From positions 1 to 11,642 of the forward strand of contig JBBQWB010000092.1 of NCBI GenBank assembly GCA_038210985.1: a DNA stretch of 11,642 nucleotides, in the 5' to 3' direction. How positions within the stretch are numbered: position 1 is the stretch's first letter; the number at the start of each line of letters is the position of its first letter. Origin of the DNA: JAQUGA01 sp038210985. Lineage in GTDB: Bacteria; Bacteroidota; Bacteroidia; Bacteroidales; WCHB1-69. Shown here piece by piece: positions 1 through 7,328 of the stretch. Below the pieces are notes generated by a model. The model saw nothing but the letters and a program-made list of their open reading frames with translations, did no database searches and was not told where the DNA came from. Both the position numbers and the translations under genes were made by a program.

Positions 1-150
1 ATATTAATGCTTTTATATTTTAAACATAATAAATATAAAATTAAAAAACTCCCAATAGGATGGGTTAATTTTGAGATGAAAACTATATCAACACTAAGAA
101 TTATTGCATCAAATATAAAATCAACATTTAGGTGTGTTCTAAAAATTTAA
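1..150 (+). CDS. C-terminal fragment of a gene cut by the window edge, possibly a GT2 glycosyltransferase
   Basis: Frame 1 is open from the first base to the TAA at 148-150 and gives 49 codons. The piece is basic and contains a 'KIKKLPIGWVNFE' segment followed by about 25 residues of mixed hydrophobic and basic character. This resembles the C-terminal end of dolichyl-phosphate-sugar-synthase-like family 2 glycosyltransferases, where a short strand with a P-(I/V)-x-W motif follows the catalytic domain. That family assignment is an inference from a short tail without catalytic residues. The frame ends only 6 bases before the next start, which fits an upstream member of the same operon. An in-frame ATG at 7 exists, but a free-standing 47-residue gene is less likely than a truncated one. 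Confidence 0.5.
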   Translation: MLMLLYFKHNKYKIKKLPIGWVNFEMKTISTLRIIASNIKSTFRCVLKI

Positions 151-156
151 AATAAT

Positions 157-771
157 ATGTTATTTGATAAAATAAAAATACTTTATACTACCGTTATTTC
201 AGGGTTTCAAGGTATAAGAATGTCATTTTTTTCCTCAAGAAGAGACCGCTATGGTTATCTGGCTGCAAGTTCAAGTGTGATGACTCCAGCTTGGGGACCA
301 AAGCAAAATGTTTATATTTATGATCATTGTGGAATAAATGCTGATGCGAAATTTATATGTCAAAAGGGTAAATTTATTTTGAAAAGGAACTGTTCTGTTG
401 GCCCAAGCCTTACAGTTATCACTTGTAATCATAAATATAATATTGTTGGACAACGACCAGAGGTTCATGGTTGGGGAGATCTCGAACCTAATGACGTAAT
501 TGTAAATGAGGATGTTTGGATTGGAGCAAATGTTACACTATGCCCAGGAGCTATTATAGGAAGAGGTAGTATTGTTGCTGCTGGAAGTGTTTGTGTGAAA
601 AATAAAATATACCCCCCCTATTCTATAGTTGGTGGAAATCCCGCAAAATTCATTAAGTTTCGATTAACATTGGAAGAGCAAATTCAGCAAGAACTTTTAT
701 TATACAGTGAAAATAATAGACTAGATAAAGAGGTTTTGATTAATAATTTTCGTGATTCTAAAAGTAATTAA
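157..771 (+). CDS. Hexapeptide-repeat (left-handed beta-helix) O-acetyltransferase
   Basis: This 204-residue protein probably transfers an acetyl group from acetyl-CoA to a sugar hydroxyl in the cytoplasm. Residues 60-95 and 113-165 carry the hexapeptide pattern of left-handed beta-helix transferases (WcaF/NodL/maltose acetyltransferase type). The clearest parts are 'DVWIGANVTLCPGAIIG' at 119-135, 'IVAAGSV' at 139-145 and the closing 'GGNPAKFIKFR' at 159-169, where the AKxI turn is typical. His92 in 'CNHKYN' is placed like the catalytic histidine of this family. The N-terminal 50 residues are not recognisable and may help bind the acceptor. The stop at 769-771 abuts the next ATG. A run of seven C (612-618, codons 152-154) stands out in an otherwise AT-rich gene. 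The fold is near certain; the acceptor sugar is unknown, and another acyl donor is possible. Confidence 0.88.
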   Translation: MLFDKIKILYTTVISGFQGIRMSFFSSRRDRYGYLAASSSVMTPAWGPKQNVYIYDHCGINADAKFICQKGKFILKRNCSVGPSLTVITCNHKYNIVGQRPEVHGWGDLEPNDVIVNEDVWIGANVTLCPGAIIGRGSIVAAGSVCVKNKIYPPYSIVGGNPAKFIKFRLTLEEQIQQELLLYSENNRLDKEVLINNFRDSKSN

Positions 772-1572
772 ATGAACAATTATACCATTTTCATATCCTC
801 CTCCGATGCATACTCAGACATTTGGCCAGTATTTTTTAACTTATTCAAAAAATATTGGCCAGAATACACAGGTGTGATATATTTGAATACCGAAACTGAA
901 ACCTTTCAAAAAGATGGTTTAAATATAATTTGCACTCAAGTTGGTAAAAACCAAGCATTTGGAACTGCTTTCCGCAAAGGATTGGATATGGTAGATTTGG
1001 ATAATGTATTACTTATAATGATTGATTATATTTTTATGGGTAAAGTGATTGATAATAAGATAGCTGAATATTATGAATTCTTTTTAAAAAACAAGTTGGA
1101 TTCATTGTGCTTAGCGTACCAATCCTATCCAAATCAATCAAACTCTGAAAACTCTGAAATTGTGATAGTCACACCACCAGCGCCTTATATTATGTTCTCT
1201 TATCAAATAGCATTTTGGAATAAATCGGTACTTTATGAAATGGCTTTACCACACGAAAATCCTTGGACATCGGAGTGGTATGGTACAAAAAGAGCTGAGA
1301 AAATGAAAATCAAACTTGCCTGTTTGTCTAAAGAAACTTCCAGCCCAATCCCGTATGATTTAGCAGGTTGTCTTCATAAAGGCAAGTGGATTAATGAAGC
1401 TATATCACATCTTAGAAGTATAAATTACGATGTAAATTTTAATCAAAGAGGTTTTTATTTAGAACTTCCCACTACAATTAAAACCAGAATTAAAGTGAAA
1501 TGGATGTTAGTGAAGGCTGGTCTAAGAGGGAGTTATTGGGATTTATTCACAAAAAGAAGTTTATATAAATAA
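772..1572 (+). CDS. Putative GT-A-type glycosyltransferase of a polysaccharide cluster
   Basis: This 266-residue soluble protein begins with a beta strand, 'YTIFISSSDAY', and continues 'IWPVFFNLFKKYWPEY' and 'IYLNTET' (residues about 18-42). From memory this layout matches a group of uncharacterised proteins in polysaccharide clusters that start 'D-x-W-x-P-F-F-x-L-x-x-x-Y-W-P' and are thought to be glycosyltransferases. Those relatives normally have a DDYF-like motif after a hydrophobic strand. Here the equivalent is 'LLIMIDYIFMG' at 80-90, with Ile in place of the first Asp. 'PWTSEWYGTKRAE' at 164-176 is a second conserved-looking patch. The start immediately follows the upstream stop, suggesting translational re-initiation, and the next gene begins 4 bases after its stop. 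Function is inferred from this resemblance and context; donor and acceptor are unknown. Confidence 0.6.
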   Translation: MNNYTIFISSSDAYSDIWPVFFNLFKKYWPEYTGVIYLNTETETFQKDGLNIICTQVGKNQAFGTAFRKGLDMVDLDNVLLIMIDYIFMGKVIDNKIAEYYEFFLKNKLDSLCLAYQSYPNQSNSENSEIVIVTPPAPYIMFSYQIAFWNKSVLYEMALPHENPWTSEWYGTKRAEKMKIKLACLSKETSSPIPYDLAGCLHKGKWINEAISHLRSINYDVNFNQRGFYLELPTTIKTRIKVKWMLVKAGLRGSYWDLFTKRSLYK

Positions 1573-1576
1573 AAAT

Positions 1577-2560
1577 ATGACTCTTAAAATATTTTTTACA
1601 AAAGTAAAAAGTAAATTGTGGTTTAGTTTTGTGAGCAATTCGCAACACACGAATTTATATCCATATATATACCATTCATTTTGGTATTTCTTATCACATA
1701 AAAGTTCAAAAAAAGTCAATACTTGTAGCTATTTCGCTTCTCAACCCAATCCTGGTGCGGGTATTGGACATCAAATGGCCAATTGGATAGCTGGTTACTG
1801 GTTTGCAGGAGTTTTCAACTTAAAATTTGCTCATATACCATTTTCATCTGAAAAATGGGATGTTTTTTTGGGATTTGGCGAGGGCGAAGTATGCGTATCC
1901 GACTTAGTGAAACAAGGGTTTAAAAAAGTTTTATTACCTTTGTTTAATGAAAACAATGAAAATGAGATTGATTTAATTCAAAAAATTATTGCATCTTATG
2001 CAGGTAAAAGAATTGTTTTTATAACTGAACAAGATCAAAGTTATATGAATCAGTACGGAGAAATGGACGAACTTAAACGTAAATTTTATACTGCTAAGGC
2101 TCGTGAAAATGAAAAGCTGATTTATAGTAAGGATAATTTTAATATCGCCATTCATGTACGCAGGGGAGATATAACGATTGGGCAATTGAATAAAAACCCT
2201 AATTTGCTGATGCGATGGCAAGATAACGATTATTTTGTAAATGTACTGACGAATGTATTGAAAACTATAAAAATAGAGAAACCGATTGTGATATATCTTT
2301 TTTCACAAGGCAAGAAAAGCGATTTCCATGAGTTTGAGAACTTTCCAAATATTGTATATTGTTTGGATATCGATGCAATGCAAAGTTTTCTGCATTTAGT
2401 ATATGCCGATTTACTAATTACCAGCAAAAGTTCGTTTTCCTATAAACCGGCGTTATTGAGCAATGGAATAAAAGTTTGTCCCAAAAACTTTTGGCATGGA
2501 TATCCGGAAAGTGAAGATTGGATATTGGCGGAAGAAGAAGGTAATTTTTTAAAAAAATGA
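1577..2560 (+). CDS. Fucosyltransferase-like protein (GT11-like, HxRRGD motif)
   Basis: This 327-residue protein has the order of motifs seen in alpha-1,2-fucosyltransferases and their relatives. 'GAGIGHQM' (60-67) corresponds to the N-terminal G-x-G-N-Q-M-type motif. 'IAIHVRRGDI' (190-199) contains the GDP-fucose-binding HxRRGD signature. 'SKSSFSYKPALL' (283-294) matches the C-terminal S-x-F-S motif. The tail 'CPKNFWHGYPESEDWI' (301-316) resembles the closing part of these proteins. It would transfer a 6-deoxyhexose, plausibly L-fucose, onto a growing lipid-linked oligosaccharide at the inner face of the membrane. The replacement of GNQM by GHQM and the modest overall likeness mean that a related GT-B enzyme using another GDP sugar remains possible. 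The gene ends in an ATGA overlap with the next start. No GDP-fucose synthesis genes are present in the window. Confidence 0.72.
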   Translation: MTLKIFFTKVKSKLWFSFVSNSQHTNLYPYIYHSFWYFLSHKSSKKVNTCSYFASQPNPGAGIGHQMANWIAGYWFAGVFNLKFAHIPFSSEKWDVFLGFGEGEVCVSDLVKQGFKKVLLPLFNENNENEIDLIQKIIASYAGKRIVFITEQDQSYMNQYGEMDELKRKFYTAKARENEKLIYSKDNFNIAIHVRRGDITIGQLNKNPNLLMRWQDNDYFVNVLTNVLKTIKIEKPIVIYLFSQGKKSDFHEFENFPNIVYCLDIDAMQSFLHLVYADLLITSKSSFSYKPALLSNGIKVCPKNFWHGYPESEDWILAEEEGNFLKK

Positions 2561-3480
2561 GTGTGAATCGAATATTTTCTATCAGTGCATTAAGAGTGTT
2601 TTGTCTTATACAGGTCTTTCTAATACTTTATTTTGCGGGTATAGGACTGAGAAACTATACATGGATTTTTAATGTTGCCGTACCTGCTTTTTTATTAGTG
2701 AGTGCTTTTTTGTATGGGCTTAAAAGAACTGATGAAACCGTTTTTGGTTGGGATTTTTTATTGAAACGTTTTAAAGCAATTGCAGTCATTTATTATCCAT
2801 TTATTATTTCAGTTTTTGTCTATTATGCCATTACAGATTCTGCTAATCTATCGAAGTACTTTATATCGCTTATTGGTGAAATGCTATTTCTGACTAATTA
2901 TGTTGATCCATTACCCTATTGTGGCCATTTGTGGTTTATGCAGGTACTTGTTATGTGTTATGTTGCCCTGTTTGTTGCAAGTAGAAGTAGATTTATAAGT
3001 CGTTTTTTTAAATCCTATTCTTTAAGTGTCTTACTATTTGTTTTTGTTGTTTTAGCTGGTTTTATCTATAGAGGAGCATCTTTAGTTTATTTGTTTTTTT
3101 ATCTTTTGGTTTACTTTAATGCTCAAAAAATTGCAAATTACTCAACTAAATACTCAATATTATATTTGGTGTTAATCCTTCTTTCAGGTTACTTCCTAAT
3201 GACTTATAAGTATATAGAGTTATTTAAAATTGGGATATATTTGAATTATATACTTACATGTATTATGGCTATTATTACAATAAAGATATTTACTCAGACC
3301 TTTTCTCAAACAAAAAATAGATACATTGTTAGTTGGCTAAGCGGCATTTCCATGGAGTTTTATTTGATTCACCATTTATATGTTTACGATAATCCGTTAT
3401 ATATTAGTTTGTTTGCAACAATAAGTTTATCAATTCTTTTGCATTTTATCTCTAAAAAGACACTTTTAATTTTAACTTAA
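2557..3480 (+). CDS. Acyltransferase family 3 (OafA/NeuO-like) integral membrane protein
   Basis: This 307-residue, very hydrophobic protein has about 9-10 likely membrane segments. Hallmarks of acyltransferase family 3 are 'VPAFLLVSAFLYG' (42-54), 'CGHLWFMQVLVMCYVAL' (122-138), equivalent to the usual G-H-L-W-F motif, and 'ISMEFYLIHHLYVY' (264-277) near the C-terminus. The family O-acylates glycans at the cytoplasmic membrane. Helix 1, 'SALRVFCLIQVFLILYF' (10-26), keeps the conserved Arg13 but lacks the histidine normally found about 11 residues later, which is considered important for catalysis. The protein is also shorter than the usual 330-380 residues. It may use a different residue or be impaired. 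The start overlaps the upstream stop by 4 bases (ATGA) and its TAA abuts the next ATG, so expression is probably coupled on both sides. Confidence 0.8.
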   Translation: MSVNRIFSISALRVFCLIQVFLILYFAGIGLRNYTWIFNVAVPAFLLVSAFLYGLKRTDETVFGWDFLLKRFKAIAVIYYPFIISVFVYYAITDSANLSKYFISLIGEMLFLTNYVDPLPYCGHLWFMQVLVMCYVALFVASRSRFISRFFKSYSLSVLLFVFVVLAGFIYRGASLVYLFFYLLVYFNAQKIANYSTKYSILYLVLILLSGYFLMTYKYIELFKIGIYLNYILTCIMAIITIKIFTQTFSQTKNRYIVSWLSGISMEFYLIHHLYVYDNPLYISLFATISLSILLHFISKKTLLILT

Positions 3481-4470
3481 ATGAATAAACTTTCAATCTT
3501 TACACTCAAAGCTTTACGCAAAGTTTATACAAAAGTATTTCGTGTCGACCAATCGGCTAAGCCTGAATGTGAACAAGACCCCGATAAAGCATCACAAATT
3601 ATATATGATGCTTTGATGGATGAAAAACCTTGTATGATTGCACGATTTGGTAGTACTGAACTTGCAACAATGGTTAACTATTTGGGTGTAAAACATCCAA
3701 ATAAGAGCATCTGTAAATTTATAAAAGGGGAGAGTTTACCTTGGTGGTGGAATAAAAATATCATTAGCCAAATGCAACAATGGAGTGGCTTTTTTCCTCC
3801 CACAAAAGAAAAAATAGAAATGTTTTGTGAGTTGATGCTGAGCGATATGAAAGAAGTAGATATATTGGGGTCATGGCTTTCTGCTGAAAAGTACTTTGAA
3901 AGTGAGCTTGAGAGTACTAGAAAGATACGTTTAATGTATCTTGACCCATATTGGACAAAACAGCCTTGGACAAAGGCTTTGGAAAATAAACATATTTTGG
4001 TAGTTCACCCATTTGCAGAGACTATTATGAAGCAATATGAAAAAAGAGAATTTCTTTTTGAGAATAAAGATGTATTGCCTAGATTTGCATCATTACAGAT
4101 GATTAAAGCGGTGCAAAGTATTGGTGGTGAAAGTAATTCTTTTCAAGATTGGTTTGAAGCTTTGGAATATATGAAAAATGAAATTGAAAAACATGATTTC
4201 GATATATGCCTCATTGGTGCTGGTGCTTACGGTTTTCCGTTAGCTGCTCATGTGAAACGCATGGGAAAGAAAGCAGTTCATGTGGGAGGAAGTTTACAGT
4301 TGTTATTTGGAATAAAAGGTAAGAGATGGGAAAATACTGATTATGGTGTCTCAGCTTGGGGAGTTCCTCGTGGATTTTATTCTCAAATGATGAACGAAAA
4401 TTGGGTAAAACCAAGTGAAAGTGAAAAGCCCGAAAGTGCGAATAAAGTTGAAGGAGCATGTTATTGGTAA
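3481..4470 (+). CDS. Putative glycosyltransferase with GT-D-like (DUF1792-type) fold
   Basis: This 329-residue soluble protein has 'KPCMIARFGSTEL' at 49-61, which lines up with the 'iaRfGDGE' start of GT-D-fold glycosyltransferases (DUF1792), and a later 'DICLIGAGAYGFPLAAH' (241-257) followed by 'HVGGSLQLLFGIKGKRW' from about 267. This arrangement is typical of GT-D-related proteins in polysaccharide loci. The canonical metal-binding D-x-E is Ser58-Thr59-Glu60 here, so only the Glu is kept. Between these motifs lie 'LGSWLSAEKYF' and 'LDPYW', which may shape the acceptor site. About 35 C-terminal residues are charged and look disordered. The start directly follows the preceding TAA; a 48-base spacer follows the stop. 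The assignment to a glycosyltransferase rests on these motifs and on context. The sugar is unknown, and a GT-D relative with altered chemistry is possible. Confidence 0.65.
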   Translation: MNKLSIFTLKALRKVYTKVFRVDQSAKPECEQDPDKASQIIYDALMDEKPCMIARFGSTELATMVNYLGVKHPNKSICKFIKGESLPWWWNKNIISQMQQWSGFFPPTKEKIEMFCELMLSDMKEVDILGSWLSAEKYFESELESTRKIRLMYLDPYWTKQPWTKALENKHILVVHPFAETIMKQYEKREFLFENKDVLPRFASLQMIKAVQSIGGESNSFQDWFEALEYMKNEIEKHDFDICLIGAGAYGFPLAAHVKRMGKKAVHVGGSLQLLFGIKGKRWENTDYGVSAWGVPRGFYSQMMNENWVKPSESEKPESANKVEGACYW

Positions 4471-4518
4471 TTATATTTTTGAAAATTCTCTATTTTTATG
4501 TAAAAATATATTAAGTTT

Positions 4519-5223
4519 ATGAATTCAAATTTTATAAAGTCAGTAGTCTCTATCTTTAGTATAGTTCATACACTTTCTATTATTATCTTAAATGGTAATA
4601 AAAAATATGAAATAAAATTTTCAAAAGTGTTTTATAAATCATATTGTAAAATAAAAGGTGAATTTAATCGAGTAATATTAAATGGCTTTGTAGATCGTTT
4701 AATACTATTTGTTGATGGTGAAAATAATACTATATCATCAAGTAATGCCTATTTTTTTAATACAACCATCACTGTTTCTGGAAATAATAATCAAATAATA
4801 TTGGAAGATGGTGTTAAATTCACTAACTCGAATATAATTATTAGAGGTGAGGATTGTAAATTGTTTATAGGTAAAGATACTACATTTGGAGGTATTAGAA
4901 TCGTTAATGCTGGATTAAATAATGAAATTATTATTGGCTCAAATTGCTTATTTTCTGATAAAATTGAGTTATGGGCGAGTGATACACATCCTGTTTATGA
5001 CGAAAAAAATTTTGTTGTTAATAAAGAGAAACCAATAAAGATAGGTGATAATGTATGGGTTGGTGCGAGAGTAATTATCCTGAAAGGGGTTTCAATTAAT
5101 TCAAATAGTATAATTGGTATGGGTACGGTAGTTGTTCACGATGTTCCACACTCATGTGCCTCGGTTGGTAATCCAAATCGTATTGTAAAGAGAAATGTTC
5201 ACTGGTCAAACCAATTAATTTAA
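4519..5223 (+). CDS. Hexapeptide-repeat (left-handed beta-helix) acyltransferase
   Basis: This 234-residue protein is probably a second O-acetyltransferase of the cluster. Its first 60 residues are basic and hydrophobic without clear repeats. From about residue 65 to 205 it shows regular beta-helix turns rich in N-N-x-I and I-x-I-G patterns, for example 'GNNNQIILEDG' (88-98) and 'NNEIIIGSNCLFS' (134-146). The catalytic-type histidine is His157 in 'SDTHPVYD', followed by the family block 'GDNVWVGARVIILKG' (176-190) and 'VGNPNRIVKRN' (216-226). The layout is closest to colanic-acid-type acetyltransferases such as WcaB/WcaF-like proteins. The gene looks particularly AT-rich by eye compared with those upstream. 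It is preceded by a 48-base AT-rich spacer with no recognisable promoter and is followed 11 bases later by a GT2 gene. The acceptor is unknown. Confidence 0.85.
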   Translation: MNSNFIKSVVSIFSIVHTLSIIILNGNKKYEIKFSKVFYKSYCKIKGEFNRVILNGFVDRLILFVDGENNTISSSNAYFFNTTITVSGNNNQIILEDGVKFTNSNIIIRGEDCKLFIGKDTTFGGIRIVNAGLNNEIIIGSNCLFSDKIELWASDTHPVYDEKNFVVNKEKPIKIGDNVWVGARVIILKGVSINSNSIIGMGTVVVHDVPHSCASVGNPNRIVKRNVHWSNQLI

Positions 5224-5234
5224 TTCTATATAAA

Positions 5235-6134
5235 ATGAATAAAGTATCTGTTATAATACCTACGTATAACCGAGCAAGGTATTTAAAAGAATGTATTGAT
5301 AGTGTATTAAACCAAGGATTTATGAATTTGGAAATTATCGTATGTGACAATGCTTCAACCGATAATACTACACAAATAATAAATTCATTTAATGATAAAC
5401 GAATTTTTTATTATAGAAATAATACAAACTTAGGTGCGACAAAAAATTATAATAAAGTTTTAAGTTATGTGACAGGCGATTTTATCCAAATTTTTGGGGA
5501 TGATGATGTGATGAATATCGGTTGTATTCAAAAGAAGTTAGAAATATTTAATTCATATCCAACTGTAGGTTTAATACACACAGATTTAAATATTATTAAT
5601 GAAAAAAGTGAAATTACCTCTGCTGATCATTGGGCGAAAAATGCTTGGGGAAAATGGTCAACGACGCATTCAGAGAGTCGTTTTTTCTCGAATGCTGAAT
5701 ATCATAAAATTTTATATCGAATTAGAAATATTATTAGTATGGCTACGGTAATGATTCGAAGAGAAGTATTTGAGAAAGTAGGTTACTTTAATTCTAATTT
5801 AGATTATATTATTGATTGGGATTATTGGCTCAGAATTACACTATTTTATGATGTGTATTATTTGAATGAAAAATTAATATCACAACGTTTACATGCTTCC
5901 AATGAGCAGAAAAGTATGACTCAATTGATACATAAGAATGAAGAGAAGATTATGTATACAGATTTGAAAAGTAAATATCCTGATAATATTATTTATACTA
6001 ATAACAATTACCACAATTTGATTAGAAATAGTGGTTATTATACTGACTATAAAATTCATAGACCATTCAAGTACCTTCTAAAACGTATAATTATAGCATT
6101 AACAAACGATAAGTTTTTAGGCGAAAAAAGATAA
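5235..6134 (+). CDS. Family 2 glycosyltransferase
   Basis: This 299-residue protein is a standard GT-A inverting glycosyltransferase of family GT2. The nucleotide-binding start 'VSVIIPTYNRARYL' lies at 4-17, 'VCDNASTDNT' at 36-45, 'NLGATKNYN' at 65-73, and the metal-binding 'GDDDV' at 88-92. 'MATVMIRREVFEKVGYF' (169-185) and 'DWDYWLRI' (194-201) correspond to the acceptor-side region with the catalytic-base acidic residue. Gln217 to His220 ('QRLH') sits where many members have an R-x-H-type motif. There is no membrane segment; the enzyme would act on undecaprenyl-linked sugar at the inner face. The last 60 residues are basic and may contact the membrane. The gene is as AT-rich as the acetyltransferase gene 11 bases upstream, so the pair may have been acquired together. 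Donor sugar is not assignable. Confidence 0.92.
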   Translation: MNKVSVIIPTYNRARYLKECIDSVLNQGFMNLEIIVCDNASTDNTTQIINSFNDKRIFYYRNNTNLGATKNYNKVLSYVTGDFIQIFGDDDVMNIGCIQKKLEIFNSYPTVGLIHTDLNIINEKSEITSADHWAKNAWGKWSTTHSESRFFSNAEYHKILYRIRNIISMATVMIRREVFEKVGYFNSNLDYIIDWDYWLRITLFYDVYYLNEKLISQRLHASNEQKSMTQLIHKNEEKIMYTDLKSKYPDNIIYTNNNYHNLIRNSGYYTDYKIHRPFKYLLKRIIIALTNDKFLGEKR

Positions 6135-6172
6135 ATTTTAAACTGATAATAATTGTCTTATATAACACTTTA

Positions 6173-7291
6173 ATGAAAATACTACATATACTTCACGAAC
6201 TTAAATTCTCAGGTGCTGAAATAATGTACGTTGACGCAGCACCTGTTTTTCAAGAATTAGGTTGTGAACTTTCTGTTGTTGCCACTGCCGAAAATCTAGG
6301 TGAATATGCACCTTATTTTAAAGAGGCAGGATACAAAGTTTATCATAAACCATATCCTAAATTTAAACATTTAATTTCACGAATAATATTTATAGTACGT
6401 TTTATTCAGTTTTTAAAAAATAAAAGAATAGATGTGGTTCATAATCATAGCTCTGGAACATTTTGGACAATGGCATTTTGTGCTTGGATAACAGGTAAGA
6501 AATCAGTTTATACATTTCACAGTGTTTTTCCCACACATTTTTACAGTTATTTTTACCATTGTTTGTTACGATGGTCAGCAAAAAATATTTTTAACTGTCA
6601 ATTTCAAACAATAAGTGACTCGGTTTACGACCACGAATTGAGGCTTTATCATAACCAAACTTCCAAGATTTATAACTGGTATGGAAGTAATCGGTTTTAT
6701 CCAGCTAGTAATAATGAAAAAACACAGAAGCGTGCAGAGTTAAAATTGCCACCTAATTCTTTTATTCTAATATCAGTCGGTGGATGTAATTTAAATAAAA
6801 GACATTCTGATATTATTAAAGCACTTCCCTTGATATTAAAGTACATTCCAAACTGTTTTTACCTCCACCTTGGTAGAGGTGAATCGGAACAAGATGAAAT
6901 GAATTTAGTTGCACAGTTAGGTATTAATAACCATGTTTTGTTCTGTAGTAATCAAACCGATGTAAGAAAATATCTTATTGTGTCTGATTTATACCTTATG
7001 ACAAGTCAATATGAAGGTATACCAATTACTACTATTGAAGCTATGGCTTGTAAGATTCCCGCTATTCTTTACGATGTGTCTGGTCTGAGAGATTTTAATA
7101 AAAATGGTGAAAATAGTATATTGATTCTCGAAGATTGTAAAATGTTGTCAGAAAGCGTTATCCAGTTATCAGAAAATGAAATTAATAGAAATACGATATC
7201 CGAAAATGCTTATAATTTTGTTAAATCAACATTTAATATGGAACGTAATGCTAAATTGATTTTCGATTTATATCAAACAAAAAATCAATAA
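6173..7291 (+). CDS. Family 4 glycosyltransferase (GT-B fold)
   Basis: This 372-residue protein is a retaining GT-B glycosyltransferase of family GT4. The N-terminal acceptor domain has 'SGAEIMYVDAAPVF' (13-26), where many relatives have G-G-A-E, then 'DVVHNHSSGT' (87-96) and 'VYTFHSVFP' (112-120). The C-terminal nucleotide-sugar domain starts near 198 with 'LISVGGCNLNKRH' and includes 'LHLGRGESEQDEMNLVAQLG' (231-250). The E-x7-E signature is Glu281 to Glu289 in 'YEGIPITTIEAM', followed by 'LYDVSGLRDF' (299-308), the loop that usually contacts the donor. Length and motif spacing are normal, so the gene appears intact. It lies 38 bases after the preceding stop and 37 bases before the polymerase gene. 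It would add one sugar to the lipid-linked intermediate in the cytoplasm; which one cannot be told. Confidence 0.93.
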   Translation: MKILHILHELKFSGAEIMYVDAAPVFQELGCELSVVATAENLGEYAPYFKEAGYKVYHKPYPKFKHLISRIIFIVRFIQFLKNKRIDVVHNHSSGTFWTMAFCAWITGKKSVYTFHSVFPTHFYSYFYHCLLRWSAKNIFNCQFQTISDSVYDHELRLYHNQTSKIYNWYGSNRFYPASNNEKTQKRAELKLPPNSFILISVGGCNLNKRHSDIIKALPLILKYIPNCFYLHLGRGESEQDEMNLVAQLGINNHVLFCSNQTDVRKYLIVSDLYLMTSQYEGIPITTIEAMACKIPAILYDVSGLRDFNKNGENSILILEDCKMLSESVIQLSENEINRNTISENAYNFVKSTFNMERNAKLIFDLYQTKNQ

Positions 7292-7328
7292 CAACTATTT
7301 ATTATTAACTTTTAAGCTATAACTATTG

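Noticed and set aside
271..468. Antisense open frame opposite the first acetyltransferase gene
   Set aside because: It lies wholly inside a gene with clear family motifs on the + strand, and its translation has no recognisable domain.
1973..2427. Two antisense open frames opposite the fucosyltransferase-like gene
   Set aside because: Short, without motifs, and overlapping a + strand gene with HxRRGD; chance frames in AT-rich DNA.
4211..4459. Antisense frame opposite the end of the GT-D-like gene
   Set aside because: No domain or start context, and the + strand reading has clear conserved motifs.
4471..4518. Internal promoter in the largest intra-operon gap
   Set aside because: The 48 bases are AT-rich but contain no TAnnTTTG-type element, so nothing specific supports a promoter.
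5096..5350. Antisense frame spanning the junction between the second acetyltransferase and GT2 genes
   Set aside because: It runs across two real genes on the other strand and resembles nothing known.
7326..7328. TTG as start of the polymerase gene
   Set aside because: An ATG follows directly at 7329 and gives an equivalent protein, so the TTG start is unnecessary.
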